Positions 7,400 through 17,037 of a stretch of 64,000 nt of DNA are shown in pieces (within the stretch, counting starts at the first letter, position 1; each line of letters starts with the position of its first letter). A program made the position numbers and the translations under genes. The DNA comes from Ornithinibacillus californiensis (lineage in GTDB: Bacteria; Bacillota; Bacilli; Bacillales; Amphibacillaceae), in NCBI RefSeq assembly GCF_001038485.1, contig NZ_LDUE01000012.1, forward strand, positions 1 to 64,000, in the 5' to 3' direction. Under the pieces are notes generated by a model. It was not told where the DNA came from, made no database searches, and saw only the letters and a list, made by a program, of their open reading frames with translations.

Positions 7400-8623
7400 T
7401 TACCTAACTATTATTCCCTTTGTCATATAGGCAAGCCAATCCCCTTGTCCAATGGTCAGCCAAGGTACATGACTAATCTTCAATGGCGTAATGAAAGGCA
7501 TTCCTGAAAAATCAGAATGGATCTCCTCTTCCGTAATAACATTGCCATGTGCTAAGCCACTTATTACCTCTAGTTGATCCCCCATTAAAATACCAGTTTG
7601 AACAGGAACTAATTCCACTTTACCAGAATCGTTCATCCTCCACACATGGTGTTGCTGAACCATACTCGTATCGACCGTATTCGCCTGTATTGACTCATTA
7701 ACCGTTATCGTTAGATCGGCATGATAGCCTGGATAAATGGTATCGAGGACCTGTCCCTCCTTAAACCCAACTTCAATTGGGTAAATACTTTTCGAATCTA
7801 CCTCCACTTCATATGGAGAGTCCTTAATATTCGTAATGAATCCTAGTAATGTTTGTCCATTTTCTTTTAGGACGACTTCTACTGGTTGTTCTACTTCCAC
7901 TTCCACTCTAGCTGACTCACCTATATCTCCTTTTACGAGTAACGATGTATGTTCCACACGGATAATTGGATCGCTTAGCGTAGAAGAAATTTCTTTAATC
8001 TTGCCTTCAAAAGGACTTTCAACCGTAATAATTGCTCCGGTTGATTGTAAATCATCTAACTGAGATTGGATGATTCTTTCCTGCTCTTGTTTTGCTGCGA
8101 GTTCCTGTTCCTTCTGGATAATAAACTGCTCCTTCATCACTTCAGCCTCAACCGGCTGTTCTGGAGCAACCACTACCGTTGTACCATCCTCTTCCTCATC
8201 CCCTGCAACTACTGGAACAGAAGGCGTTGGTATTCGAAAGGCTACCATTTCCGTAATCGCATTTTCAATTGCATCTATTTCTCCATTAACCTTTTCTAGC
8301 TCATATGTAAGTAAAGCTTCTGTTTCCGCATAATCATGGACTTGATATTGGAAAAGCGGGTCGCCTACTTTAACAGTCGCTCCCTCCTCAACTAAGAAAC
8401 CATCAAAACTACCAAGTTCTTTGTCAAAGTAAACGTAGCTCTCACCAGAATAAGATACGACGCCTTCCGCTTCTACCGTCTCATACAAATCAGCTTGATA
8501 TACCCGCTCCCATGTCGGAATATAAGCGAGTCTCTCCACTTTATCCCCATCATCTAACCAGATCAGTAAACTATTGATAACAATAAATGCGATTAACGCA
8601 AACCATTTTATCTTTTTTCTCAT
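7400..8623 (-). CDS. YknX/HlyD-like membrane fusion (efflux adaptor) protein
   Basis: A 407-residue protein: N-terminal membrane anchor (about 6-23), a biotinyl-lipoyl-like half (GFLVEEGATVKVGDPLFQYQ), a coiled-coil hairpin (about 105-200, Glu- and Gln-rich, interrupted by a Pro/Val/acidic segment), the second lipoyl half (ITVESPFEGKIKEIS) and beta-barrel domains. This is the plan of RND and ABC (MacA, YknX) periplasmic adaptors, adapted to a Gram-positive surface. It overlaps the upstream YIP1 gene by 4 bp (ATGA), so the two are co-translated. The ABC ATPase and permease that normally follow are missing. Confidence 0.82.
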   Translation of the reverse strand: MRKKIKWFALIAFIVINSLLIWLDDGDKVERLAYIPTWERVYQADLYETVEAEGVVSYSGESYVYFDKELGSFDGFLVEEGATVKVGDPLFQYQVHDYAETEALLTYELEKVNGEIDAIENAITEMVAFRIPTPSVPVVAGDEEEDGTTVVVAPEQPVEAEVMKEQFIIQKEQELAAKQEQERIIQSQLDDLQSTGAIITVESPFEGKIKEISSTLSDPIIRVEHTSLLVKGDIGESARVEVEVEQPVEVVLKENGQTLLGFITNIKDSPYEVEVDSKSIYPIEVGFKEGQVLDTIYPGYHADLTITVNESIQANTVDTSMVQQHHVWRMNDSGKVELVPVQTGILMGDQLEVISGLAHGNVITEEEIHSDFSGMPFITPLKISHVPWLTIGQGDWLAYMTKGIIVR

Positions 8624-9297
8624 GAGTTAAACCACCCATTAATGATATGAATATCGGTAAAGGCTATTACCGCCGTTACAGACCAAGTTGCTATATGGAA
8701 AAGAATTACTGTACTCCATATCCACCCTTTATGTATTCCCGATAGCTTACATAAAAATTTGATTTGGAACCCAATAATCCAAAGTTGGAATAAAGAGATT
8801 GCACCAAATAGATAGATAAGGAATGGAATATCGGTTATGTAGGATGCAATGACACCAAATGACAAGGGTGAGACAAACCAATCCAAGCCAAAGTAAACGG
8901 CCATTGGAATCCATAATACACGTTCGATTAACAAGACAAATAATACAATCATTTGCAAAATCAATAATTTCTTAAAAGGAATCTTAGTAACCCAATAAAA
9001 AATTAGTGATGGGATAAATAGAATAAATAATGCAAATGCCAGTGAATAGATTGCTCTTCCAACAAGAAACCAGAACTTATGCGTTTCATAGGTAGCAGGA
9101 TCGACTAATACAGCTTCACTGGACATCACGGATGAACCTAAGCCTAATATTCCCATTCCGCTATAAATCAGCATACAAAGAAATACTAGTAAAAGAATAA
9201 CCTTCCATGGATTTCGAATTAACTCCGCTCTCCCAATTCGAAAAATATGATCATCCACTGCAAATAATAATTTGATAAGCTGTACTTGATAAATCAT
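8620..9297 (-). CDS. YIP1-family membrane protein (YknW-like)
   Basis: A multi-pass membrane protein of about 225 residues with five or six hydrophobic segments (VILLLVFLCMLIYSGMGIL, AFALFILFIPSLIFYWV, LLILQMIVLFVLLI and others), typical of YIP1-domain proteins. B. subtilis YknW, also YIP1-type, works with the YknXYZ exporter against the SdpC toxin. I prefer the ATG at 9297, where GGGTGA sits just upstream, over the one at 9309. It heads a two-gene operon with the adaptor. Confidence 0.75.
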   Translation of the reverse strand: MIYQVQLIKLLFAVDDHIFRIGRAELIRNPWKVILLLVFLCMLIYSGMGILGLGSSVMSSEAVLVDPATYETHKFWFLVGRAIYSLAFALFILFIPSLIFYWVTKIPFKKLLILQMIVLFVLLIERVLWIPMAVYFGLDWFVSPLSFGVIASYITDIPFLIYLFGAISLFQLWIIGFQIKFLCKLSGIHKGWIWSTVILFHIATWSVTAVIAFTDIHIINGWFNS

Positions 9298-9500
9298 TTT
9301 TTCACCCATTTCTGTTTTAGCTTTGGGGACCTATTTTCACTAATTTTAACCCAGGATTCAACAAATATCCATTATATTCAATTTATTTCGAATAATATTG
9401 GTGCTTAAGTCCCATAATGATAGCAAAAAAAGTCGTAAATACACCTATTGTTCATGTGCTTGTTTTTGCTAGCTTAAGTGGGAAAAATTATACGAAAGCA

Positions 9501-9555
9501 AAAAAGTGCCAGATACTCTGAATGTTATCATTCTCGAGATATCTGGCACTTTCTC
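9501..9555 (-). terminator. terminator of the small membrane protein gene
   Basis: A long hairpin: GTGCCAGATA / TATCTGGCAC plus an inner GAATG/CATTC helix. On the minus strand it is followed by a T6 run. The rest of the gap from 9298 to 9500 shows no recognisable element. Confidence 0.8.
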
Positions 9556-9560
9556 CGTAT

Positions 9561-9782
9561 TTAATTCGTTTCAGCTAGTTTTTTCGCTTCTATGTCTTTT
9601 GCGTCTTTTTTATCGAGCATTCGTACAACCTGCCAACCAACTGCAGCGTTAACCGCACCCATCAGTCCAAATAAAAGGTAGTCTCCAATTGGTTCGGGGA
9701 GAAGTAAGTCCATAATCAACCATCCGCCAGCAGTGGAGGCACCAACCAGTCCTCCTATCATAGGCTTTCGATAACGATTCAT
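9561..9782 (-). CDS. small two-helix membrane protein, unknown
   Basis: A 73-residue protein with two hydrophobic segments (PMIGGLVGASTAGGWLIMDLLL and YLLFGLMGAVNAAVGWQVV) separated by an acidic turn, with a basic-acidic tail (DKKDAKDIEAKKLAE). GGTGG lies upstream of the ATG. It has its own terminator and is probably monocistronic. I do not recognise a family; the Gly-rich helices could pair within the membrane (inference). Confidence 0.7.
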   Translation of the reverse strand: MNRYRKPMIGGLVGASTAGGWLIMDLLLPEPIGDYLLFGLMGAVNAAVGWQVVRMLDKKDAKDIEAKKLAETN

Positions 9783-9996
9783 TTCTTTGCACCACCTTCA
9801 TTATTTTTAAGAGCCGTTCAGGTCTGTATGCAAAATTAAAGCGGAAAAATCCTAGAATATCTCCTGAAGTGTTTTTCCCTCATATTAATCCTATGTATCT
9901 TATTGTCTCGAAATAACTAGAAATTTGACTATTGGTTGTCCTAATTATTTAAAATTTTGTCTTTAACTAGGAATCATGTCAGTATTTTAATCTATA

Positions 9997-10030
9997 CAAA
10001 ACCCCCAGTCCAAAAGGATTGGGAGTTTTG
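9997..10030 (-). terminator. terminator of the large amidase gene
   Basis: CAAAACCCCCAGTCC / GGATTGGGAGTTTTG with a 4-nt loop. The stretch 9783-9996 upstream of the small membrane gene is AT-rich with nothing else recognised. Confidence 0.8.
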
Positions 10031-10053
10031 AGATGTTTAAGTTCAAGACTCAA

Positions 10054-11961
10054 TTAAGGATTCACGACATCAACATCACTTTTTTTAACAAATCCAAGCC
10101 GGTGATTAAAGAAGATTTGATAGTATTCTTCTTCACCTATTACTACTTGGTTCGTTTCCGGGTCATTAAAATACTTGGCATGATAATAGGTTGATTGAAA
10201 TGGTCCTGTGGCTATATAAAATTGTCCCTCAGGAATTTCGTATAGGGCTTCAGCATATCCCCTTGCCCACTCTTCTATTCCTGCTTCGTCATAGGCAGCG
10301 TCTTCAGGATAAGCAGCTCCATAAACCGGAATAGAACTACTTCCTTCCTTAGGTTTAATTACGATTCCGTCCCCCGGAGATGCATTTTTATTGTTTGGAT
10401 TAAAAAACCACGCCTTTTGACCGCCATAATAAACTGCGGTCCAATCACCCGCTTGGTCTGCTTTATAATACGTTTGCCCAATAGCCGCCTTATTTCCCCA
10501 ATCATTAATACGGCTCGTTCCACCATTGCTAAGAAGTGGGTCCTTGATTAGCGGAGCATCAAAGCTAGGTTCCGTGTATAAATGGATTAAACTGGATGAC
10601 TTTGGCTCCAGTATTTCTGAACCATATGTGAATGTCGGCTTATTTGTATTATAATTAGGGTTTATCGTAATGATGTTGCTGTCTTCTCCCCCATTACTAG
10701 GGTTAATTGGTTCGCCCAAAAGATTAAAGAAGTGTGACCAATCCCAATAAGCACCAGGATCCCAGTGCATCGCAGGTTGTCTAGCTTTCGTTAATCCCGG
10801 GACTTCATCATGCCCAATGATATGCTGGCGATCAAGTGGTATATTATAATTTTCTGCTAAGTATTTCACCAATTTCGCAGATGAGCGATACATTTGCTCG
10901 CTATACCAATCTGCCCCTTCTACCGCAAACCCTTCATGCTCCAAGCCAATGGAATGGGCATTAAAGTACCAGTTACCTGCATGCCAACCTGCATCTTCAT
11001 TTCTCAACATCTGAGTGATAGCTCCCGTTTCTGAATCCAGAATATAGTGAGCGCTTACATAAGAACGATTACGGAAGTGGTTAATTGCAGACTCGGCAGT
11101 CCCCTCAATATCATGGATGATAATATATCGGATATCCAGGCCATCGTTCGGGCGGTCCGCAATATCATAGTTTCCATAACTTCTAGGATTACTAAAGAAT
11201 TGTTCATAAAGTGCAGGAATAAACGTACATTCTAGTCCGTTTGGACAATCAGCACCTGTTTTTTCGGCATTTCGTAGTGGAATATTCTTTGCAGTGTCTT
11301 TATTTGGCTCAATATTTTTTGCGTCTAATTTTACTTGTTGTCCATTCTTGGTTACTCTCTGTCTACCCTCTTGAATCGTGTTATATACATCATCTGCAAA
11401 CCCTTCAGCAACCGTCTCAATATCCGATCCGCTGTATTTTACAACTGCTCCATACCAATCAGATAGATCGGATGGTGTTTCTCCGACTGTTTCCTTTGCA
11501 TACATAGCAAGAAGGGCTGCTCCTCCTCGAATATTTTGTTCGGGATCATTTTTTAATACTTCGACATCCACTTTGAGCAATTGAGCTGCCTTGTCCAGTG
11601 TATTAACGGAATCATTATCGTCTGTATAGAGTTCTGTTTGTTCTTCATTCTTACCGCTCGCATCTTGATTCCCATGCATATGCACTAGGTTCATTAGACC
11701 GTAGCCACCTACTTCACTATGACCTTCATGATGGTCCCATCTCGATTGATTATAGGATACTGCCATCAAAACACTTTGTGGAACCCCAAATTCCTTAGCG
11801 GCCTTTTCAAACACTTCCTGTAAATCAACGGTATCAATTGTAGCCGCAGCGGCTTCTCTTTCTTCATCAAAGTTAGCGAAACCTAATAAAGCGTATAACA
11901 AGCTAAGTCCCAATACAACAGCCAAAGATACCTTTAAAAGTATTCTGGAATTAAACGCCAT
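10054..11961 (-). CDS. exported Amidase_2 peptidoglycan hydrolase with lysozyme-like N-domain
   Basis: A 635-residue exported protein. An N-terminal anchor or signal (about 8-28) is followed by a lysozyme-like domain (about 45-180, VPQSVLMAVSYNQSRWD...GGYGLMNL) in which Gln72 stands where related proteins have the catalytic Glu (YNESRWD type). Next comes an Amidase_2/PGRP domain (about 265-415) with zinc ligands His283 (IIIHD), His399 and Asp401 (HWDPG), and support from His384 (GHDEVPG). The C-terminal part (about 435-635) looks like SH3-type wall-binding repeats. It probably cleaves N-acetylmuramoyl-L-alanine bonds outside the cell. GAGGAGGG precedes the ATG; it is monocistronic. Confidence 0.88.
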   Translation of the reverse strand: MAFNSRILLKVSLAVVLGLSLLYALLGFANFDEEREAAAATIDTVDLQEVFEKAAKEFGVPQSVLMAVSYNQSRWDHHEGHSEVGGYGLMNLVHMHGNQDASGKNEEQTELYTDDNDSVNTLDKAAQLLKVDVEVLKNDPEQNIRGGAALLAMYAKETVGETPSDLSDWYGAVVKYSGSDIETVAEGFADDVYNTIQEGRQRVTKNGQQVKLDAKNIEPNKDTAKNIPLRNAEKTGADCPNGLECTFIPALYEQFFSNPRSYGNYDIADRPNDGLDIRYIIIHDIEGTAESAINHFRNRSYVSAHYILDSETGAITQMLRNEDAGWHAGNWYFNAHSIGLEHEGFAVEGADWYSEQMYRSSAKLVKYLAENYNIPLDRQHIIGHDEVPGLTKARQPAMHWDPGAYWDWSHFFNLLGEPINPSNGGEDSNIITINPNYNTNKPTFTYGSEILEPKSSSLIHLYTEPSFDAPLIKDPLLSNGGTSRINDWGNKAAIGQTYYKADQAGDWTAVYYGGQKAWFFNPNNKNASPGDGIVIKPKEGSSSIPVYGAAYPEDAAYDEAGIEEWARGYAEALYEIPEGQFYIATGPFQSTYYHAKYFNDPETNQVVIGEEEYYQIFFNHRLGFVKKSDVDVVNP

Positions 11962-12207
11962 GATAGTCCCTCCTCTTATTTATTTAAGATAAGTTTCTAT
12001 TAAACATGGCGATAATCCTTCTAAACATTAGGAAATCAAACCAATTTACCTATGAGATCTACACATTAGCTGCGATGAAGTAGGTTGAAAGTACCTTACG
12101 TGTAAGAAAACAGAACTTTTGCTTATAATTACCTGTCACTCACTTAGAATTATATCGAATCATGATGTAGAAGTTCTGGACTCGCCTTAAACTAAAACAA
12201 AACAAAA

Positions 12208-12238
12208 ACAACCCTTTCTCAAACAGAGAAAGGGTTGT
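12208..12238 (-). terminator. terminator after rpsI
   Basis: A perfect 13-bp stem ACAACCCTTTCTC / GAGAAAGGGTTGT with a 5-nt loop, followed on the minus strand by TTTTTGTTTTG. It closes the rplM-rpsI unit. The gap from 11962 to 12207 upstream of the amidase shows nothing else I can name. Confidence 0.9.
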
Positions 12239-12252
12239 AGTTAAATATAAAA

Positions 12253-12645
12253 TTAACGTTTTGAGAACTGTGGTGCACGACGAGCGCCTTTAAGACCGTA
12301 TTTCTTACGTTCTTTCATGCGAGGGTCACGAGTTAAGAATCCTGCACTCTTAAGTGCTGGACGATAACCTGGATCTGCTTCTAGTAAAGCACGTGCGATA
12401 CCATGACGGATTGCACCAGCTTGACCTGTAAATCCACCACCATGAACGTTTACTAAAACATCATAAGTTCCTTGAGTTTCAGTAGCTTGAAGTGGTTGGT
12501 TAAGAATTAGTAATTGAGTATCATATGGGAAATAGTCTTTTGCATCACGACCATTGATTGTTACATTACCTGTACCCGGTACTAAACGTACGCGTGCAGT
12601 TGAGTGTTTACGACGACCTGTGCCGTAGTATTGTACTTGTGCCAA
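12253..12645 (-). CDS. rpsI: 30S ribosomal protein S9
   Basis: A 130-residue S9 of normal length, ending in the conserved basic tail [12 protein letters not shown] that reaches toward the P-site tRNA; the GTGRRK motif is at the N-terminus. The start codon is TTG, 8 nt after AAGGAGGT. It is cotranscribed 18 bp behind rplM, the usual L13-S9 pair, and ends at a strong terminator. Confidence 0.98.
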   Translation of the reverse strand: MAQVQYYGTGRRKHSTARVRLVPGTGNVTINGRDAKDYFPYDTQLLILNQPLQATETQGTYDVLVNVHGGGFTGQAGAIRHGIARALLEADPGYRPALKSAGFLTRDPRMKERKKYGLKGARRAPQFSKR

Positions 12646-12663
12646 TTTGTTTACCTCCTTTTA

Positions 12664-13101
12664 TTATCCGCGAAGTTCGTAAACTTCTGGTTTTTGTGCT
12701 GCATGATTGTGCTCAGCGCCTCTGTATACATGCAATTTCTTGCCCATTTTACGTCCTAAAGATCCTTTTGGAAGCATGCCTTTGATAGCAAGTTCAAGCA
12801 TTTGCTCAGGATACTTTGTACGCATTTCATCAGCAGTACGTTCTTTTAATCCACCTGGATGTCCAGAGTGACGGTAGTACATTTTGTTAGCTAACTTGTT
12901 TCCAGTTAGTTCAATTTTGTCAGCGTTAACGATGATTACATAATCACCAGTGTCAACGTGTGGTGTATAAGTTGCTTTATGCTTTCCGCGAAGGATTGCA
13001 GCAACTTCACTTGCTAGACGACCAAGGCGTTGGCCTTCTGCATCTACAACAAGCCATTTGCGTTCGATATTGTTTTCATTCGCCATGAAAGTTGTACGCA
13101 T
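12664..13101 (-). CDS. rplM: 50S ribosomal protein L13
   Basis: A 145-residue L13, an early-assembling 23S rRNA binder. Conserved segments [20 protein letters not shown] and [10 protein letters not shown] are present. The ATG follows GGAGGGAAACC. It is first of the rplM-rpsI unit with its own promoter and a leader of about 115 nt, so it is transcribed separately from truA. Confidence 0.98.
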   Translation of the reverse strand: MRTTFMANENNIERKWLVVDAEGQRLGRLASEVAAILRGKHKATYTPHVDTGDYVIIVNADKIELTGNKLANKMYYRHSGHPGGLKERTADEMRTKYPEQMLELAIKGMLPKGSLGRKMGKKLHVYRGAEHNHAAQKPEVYELRG

Positions 13102-13217
13102 GATTGGTTTCCCTCCATATTTTCATTCATTAATTTTTAAGTTTTAAAGTTCGTTATTCCTATATTTTCAACACAATTAGTTCCGGGGCTAATCGCGGTT
13201 TTAGAAATAAAATGCCA
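13102..13217 (-). promoter_or_regulatory. candidate L13 leader RNA
   Basis: The roughly 115-nt untranslated leader of rplM. It contains CCGCGATTAGCCCCGGAAC (minus strand, about 13180-13201) and pairing segments near it. L13-binding autoregulatory leaders are known in Firmicutes; I cannot run the covariance model, so this rests on position and length. Confidence 0.5.
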
Positions 13218-13223
13218 TAGACC

Positions 13224-13253
13224 ATAATATATCAAATTAGGGCGATTTGTCAA
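13224..13253 (-). promoter_or_regulatory. rplM promoter
   Basis: Minus strand: -35 TTGACA (13248-13253), 18-bp spacer, -10 TATTAT (13224-13229). Confidence 0.75.
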
Positions 13254-13330
13254 GCGTCTGGCAGATTTATTTTTATAGTTCCTTATAAGACTACCTGACT
13301 TATTATATATCATTTCAACCTAAAAAGAAA

Positions 13331-13349
13331 CCTGTCGATATTTCCCAGG
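13331..13349 (-). terminator. weak terminator after truA
   Basis: Minus strand CCTG / CAGG short stem followed by TTTCTTTTT. A second hairpin (AGTGATT / AATCACT) lies just before it, at the truA stop. Confidence 0.4.
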
Positions 13350-13377
13350 AAATGTAGTGATTAGTCGAATATCGGAA

Positions 13378-14127
13378 TCACTGATTTTTATAATTTACAT
13401 TCCATAAATAAAGTCCATGAGCAGGAGCAGTTTTACTAGCACGCTGTCGATTTTTCTCTTCTAGCATGGTGATAATTTCTTTCGGGTCTATTCTTCCCTG
13501 ACCAACATTTAACAACGTACCTACTATAATTCGAACCATATTATATAAGAAGCCGCTTCCTCGGAAGATGAACTCAATTTGCTCCCCTGTTTTAGAACAT
13601 GAGACCTCATACAGTGTCCTGATTTTTTCCCCTTTCACAGTCGATTTTGCAGATGAAAAGGCAGTAAAATCATGCGTCCCTTCTAGATAGCGACACGCTT
13701 CCTCTATTGCTTTCAAATCTAGTTTATAAGGAAAATGATAGATATGATATCTTTTGAAAATGTCTGGCTCTTGCGCATTCCATATAAAATAGCGATACTC
13801 TTTTTCTACTACATCATATCTAGCATGAAAGTCGTCTGAAACCATTTCCGCATCTTGAATAAATAGATCCTCAGGTAGGAGCGTGTTTAATGCCTTCTTC
13901 CAACTATTTCCCGGGATATCAAGTTTGGATTCAAAGTGGATGGTTTGTCCCCTTGCATGAACCCCTGCATCAGTTCTGCCAGATGCATACGTACGAATCT
14001 CCTCGCCTTTATGCATTTTTTTAAGGGCCTTTTCTAACTCACTTTGTACTGTTCGTTTATCAGGCTGGACTTGGAAGCCAAAAAAATTAGTTCCGTCATA
14101 TGCTACCGTACATTTAATTTTTGGCAT
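13378..14127 (-). CDS. truA: tRNA pseudouridine synthase A (positions 38-40)
   Basis: A 249-residue TruA. The catalytic Asp53 lies in SGRTDAGVHARGQ; YRYFIWN and FLYNMVRIIVGTLL are also conserved. It converts U38-U40 of the anticodon stem-loop. It lies 23 bp behind ecfT, as in B. subtilis, probably within the ecfA1-ecfA2-ecfT-truA transcript. Confidence 0.98.
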   Translation of the reverse strand: MPKIKCTVAYDGTNFFGFQVQPDKRTVQSELEKALKKMHKGEEIRTYASGRTDAGVHARGQTIHFESKLDIPGNSWKKALNTLLPEDLFIQDAEMVSDDFHARYDVVEKEYRYFIWNAQEPDIFKRYHIYHFPYKLDLKAIEEACRYLEGTHDFTAFSSAKSTVKGEKIRTLYEVSCSKTGEQIEFIFRGSGFLYNMVRIIVGTLLNVGQGRIDPKEIITMLEEKNRQRASKTAPAHGLYLWNVNYKNQ

Positions 14128-14150
14128 AACTGTCCCTCCTTGTCATATGT

Positions 14151-14951
14151 CTAATAGTTTCTAGTCAAAAATAAGCCAGCTATTACTAGGATAAATAAAG
14201 ACAACACAAAAATATCAATTCTCTCTATCTTTAACTGTCTTAATTTTGATCTTCCTTCGCCACCTTGATACCCTCTTGCCTCCATTGCCATAGCAAGCTC
14301 CTCAGCCCGTTTAAAGGCACTGACAAACAAAGGTACCAATAATGGCACAACGGCTTTCAAACGCTCTTTAATTGGGCCTGTACGAAAGTCTACACCTCTA
14401 GAAGCTTGTGCTTTTGATATTTTGTCTGTTTCTTGTAGCAACGTCGGTATAAATCGTAAAGATATAGACATCATTAGTGCTAATTCATGTACGGGAAACT
14501 TTATCTTTTTTAATGGGTGTAGCATATCCTCTATCGCGTCTGTAATTTCTATTGGTGTCGTCGTCAGCGTTAATAGCGATGTGATTAAAATCAATAGGAA
14601 GAACCGTAACGATATGGCGAAACCTTGGATAAGTGCACCGGTATAAAGTTTAAATCCTAACAGTTCAAATAAGACTGTACCTTCTTTCGTCACAATCAAA
14701 TGAAGGATAAAGGTAAAGATAATTAAAAACCATACAGGCGTTAAGCCTTTTAAAATAAATCGAAACGGTATTCTAGTAACTGCAGTAGTTATAATTGCAA
14801 AAACGGTTAAGATACTATAACTTGCAACATTATTAGCGAAAAACACAAAAATAACAAATAAGAATATGATGGTGATTTTCATACGAGGGTCTAACCGATG
14901 TACCAATGAATTTCCTGGGACATACTGACCGATAATCATCATATTATTCAC
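14151..14951 (-). CDS. ecfT: ECF transporter transmembrane protein EcfT
   Basis: A 266-residue membrane subunit that couples the two EcfA ATPases to exchangeable substrate-binding S components. The two coupling-helix Ala-Arg-Gly motifs are visible (QASRGVDF and MEARGYQGG), with about five or six membrane helices. The GTG at 14951 overlaps the end of ecfA2 by 8 bp; ATG codons nearby are possible alternatives. The vitamin specificity depends on S components encoded elsewhere. Confidence 0.97.
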   Translation of the reverse strand: MNNMMIIGQYVPGNSLVHRLDPRMKITIIFLFVIFVFFANNVASYSILTVFAIITTAVTRIPFRFILKGLTPVWFLIIFTFILHLIVTKEGTVLFELLGFKLYTGALIQGFAISLRFFLLILITSLLTLTTTPIEITDAIEDMLHPLKKIKFPVHELALMMSISLRFIPTLLQETDKISKAQASRGVDFRTGPIKERLKAVVPLLVPLFVSAFKRAEELAMAMEARGYQGGEGRSKLRQLKIERIDIFVLSLFILVIAGLFLTRNY

Positions 14952-15816
14952 TGGATTCAGCCCCCTTTAATACTTGCTGAATCTGGATAGCTAATTCTTG
15001 AACGGATTGTCGTTTAAACGGTATTTTTATATGAAATCTTTCCTCGAATGAATTAATAAATTGAATGACTTCCGGGACATCTAACTGCACCTTATTAAGT
15101 GCATCACGCTGAATAAACACCTCTTCAGGTGTCCCTTCCATGTATTTCGTTCCCTTATTCATAATAATGACATGGTCCGCATATCTAACTGCGTCCTCCA
15201 TACTATGTGTTACTAGGATCGTCGTTAATTTTCGTTCTTTATGAAGGCGATAGAACATATCCATCATTTCTCGTTGACCTCTTGGATCTAATCCAGCAGT
15301 TGGTTCATCTAAGACAAGCACTTCTGGTTTTATTGCTAATACGCCTGCAATAGCAACCCGTCTCATTTGGCCCCCACTTAAATCAAAAGGTGATCTTTCT
15401 AATAATTGCTTGTCCAGACCAACAGCAGGGATAATCTCCTCTATTCTCGATTCGATTTCCTGCTCAGACACACCAAAGTTTTTGGGACCAAATGCAATGT
15501 CCTTTGCTACTGTTTCATCAAAAAGCTGATGTTCAGGATATTGGAATACGACACCAACACGACTTCGCAATTCCTTTAAATTCTCTGGTTTTTTATCTGC
15601 ATTTATGAAATAATCCCCAATTTGTACTTCACCGATGGTAGGGGTTAATAGTCCATTCAAATGCTGAATGAGCGTTGACTTACCAGAGCCTGTGTGTCCA
15701 ATCACGGCAACGAATGTTCCAGATGGAATATGAAACGATAGGTCCTCTAGAGCTTTATGTGAAAAGGGTGAGTTTGCTTGGTAGATATAACTTACATCTT
15801 TGAATGTAATGTCCAT
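14944..15816 (-). CDS. ecfA2: ECF transporter ATPase EcfA2
   Basis: A 290-residue ABC ATPase: Walker [11 protein letters not shown]-loop FQYPEHQLF, signature LSGGQMRR, Walker [13 protein letters not shown] and switch His in VTHSMED. It pairs with EcfA1 to energise EcfT. Its start overlaps the end of ecfA1 by 25 bp. Confidence 0.97.
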   Translation of the reverse strand: MDITFKDVSYIYQANSPFSHKALEDLSFHIPSGTFVAVIGHTGSGKSTLIQHLNGLLTPTIGEVQIGDYFINADKKPENLKELRSRVGVVFQYPEHQLFDETVAKDIAFGPKNFGVSEQEIESRIEEIIPAVGLDKQLLERSPFDLSGGQMRRVAIAGVLAIKPEVLVLDEPTAGLDPRGQREMMDMFYRLHKERKLTTILVTHSMEDAVRYADHVIIMNKGTKYMEGTPEEVFIQRDALNKVQLDVPEVIQFINSFEERFHIKIPFKRQSVQELAIQIQQVLKGAESSE

Positions 15817-16631
15817 AATTCCTCCAATAGTTCTCCATGATTTAATGGCTCATTTATAATGCTTACATCATTATGTTTTAACTCATCCGCTAATAGTGCG
15901 ATGAATGGTACATCTAATCCAATCTCTCTTAACTCATCCTTTTTCGTGAAAATCTCCCGTGGTGTAGCCTCGTCCCAAACCTTTCCAGCATTCATCACAA
16001 TAACACGTTCAGCCTGCACCACTTCTTGTAAATCATGTGTAATCGTAATTAATGAGATTTCATTCTTAGCTTGTATATCAGCTACTGTTTGCATGATTTC
16101 CTTACGTCCTCGAGGATCTAACATTGCTGTTGCTTCATCGAGTATTAACACATTAGGATTAATTGCTAACACACTAGCAATTGCAACACGTTGCTTTTGC
16201 CCACCTGATAACCGATGTGGTTCTGTTAAGAGATAATCCTCCATTCGAACCGCCTTTAATACTTCTCCGATTCGTTTGGTCATTTCCTCTCTTGGAACAC
16301 CTCTATTTTCCATACCGAAAGCAACATCATCTTGAACCGTAGTCCCAACAAACTGGTTATCCGGATTTTGAAACACCATACCAACTTGCCTTCTAACTTC
16401 CCAAACATGTTGATCATTCACCGGAAGCCCGTTGATGATAATCTCTCCCTCTTGGGGATATAATAAACCATTCATCAATTTAGCAATCGTAGACTTACCA
16501 GAACCATTATGGCCAATTATAGCGACCCACTCATCTTTATATATCTCAAAAGAAACATTCTCTAACACCCAAGGCTGCTCATCTCCGTACCGAAACGATA
16601 CATTCCTAAACTCAATAAACTTCTCTCTCAT
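15792..16631 (-). CDS. ecfA1: ECF transporter ATPase EcfA1
   Basis: A 279-residue ABC ATPase: Walker [11 protein letters not shown]-loop [10 protein letters not shown], signature LSGGQKQR and Walker [14 protein letters not shown] place the start at the ATG at 16631, 7 nt after GAGGAGG; a GTG at 16652 would put that site inside the gene. It is first in the ecfA1-ecfA2-ecfT-truA unit; a weak promoter-like TTGATT / TAAATA pair lies upstream. Confidence 0.96.
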   Translation of the reverse strand: MREKFIEFRNVSFRYGDEQPWVLENVSFEIYKDEWVAIIGHNGSGKSTIAKLMNGLLYPQEGEIIINGLPVNDQHVWEVRRQVGMVFQNPDNQFVGTTVQDDVAFGMENRGVPREEMTKRIGEVLKAVRMEDYLLTEPHRLSGGQKQRVAIASVLAINPNVLILDEATAMLDPRGRKEIMQTVADIQAKNEISLITITHDLQEVVQAERVIVMNAGKVWDEATPREIFTKKDELREIGLDVPFIALLADELKHNDVSIINEPLNHGELLEELWTLHSKM

Positions 16632-16789
16632 CCTACTTCCTCCTCGTCTCACATAGCCTTAAGGTTTTGTGTATGTATGTATTTTACTATTTATCCTGCT
16701 ATATGTTAACAAATCAACAATGTAATTAAAAAGTTAAGCACTTGAAGTAATTTTCACATTGAATATTATAGTAACTAAAAGCTATATAA

Positions 16790-16907
16790 GCTCCGGAAAT
16801 ATACGGAGACTCCAGTGGGAGGATAGGCATCGGTGAGACCCCGCAAGAGCGATAGCTCTGAGGAGGCTCACCAGCCGCCCACGGAAAGCGCAGTATATTT
16901 CCGGAGC
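16790..16907 (-). repeat. dispersed hairpin repeat, copy 1 (class I, reversed)
   Basis: A 118-bp element in minus orientation. Outer arms GCTCCGGAAATATAC / GTATATTTCCGGAGC are perfectly complementary. Inner conserved blocks in element orientation are GGGCGGCTGGTGAGCC, the apical hairpin CAGAGCTATCGCTCTTG, GGGGTCTCACC, CCTATCCTCCC and GGAGTCTCCGT. The flank TTAGTGCAT before the left arm is shared with copies 2 and 7. It lies between ecfA1 and the rplQ terminator and is the only one of eight copies in this orientation. Confidence 0.92.
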
Positions 16908-16976
16908 GGGTTAGATGCACTAACTATTAGTGACTATTATATACCAGTTACTTCTATACGTTTAACTATACAAAAA

Positions 16977-17021
16977 AAGGGCTTGGATTTCACCTCGTGG
17001 AAGAGATCAAGTCCTGCCCTT
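16977..17021 (-). terminator. terminator after rplQ
   Basis: Minus strand AAGGGC...GCCCTT with additional partial pairing, followed by a T7 run; it ends the alpha operon. Confidence 0.8.
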
Positions 17022-17037
17022 AACGCGTATGGATTGA

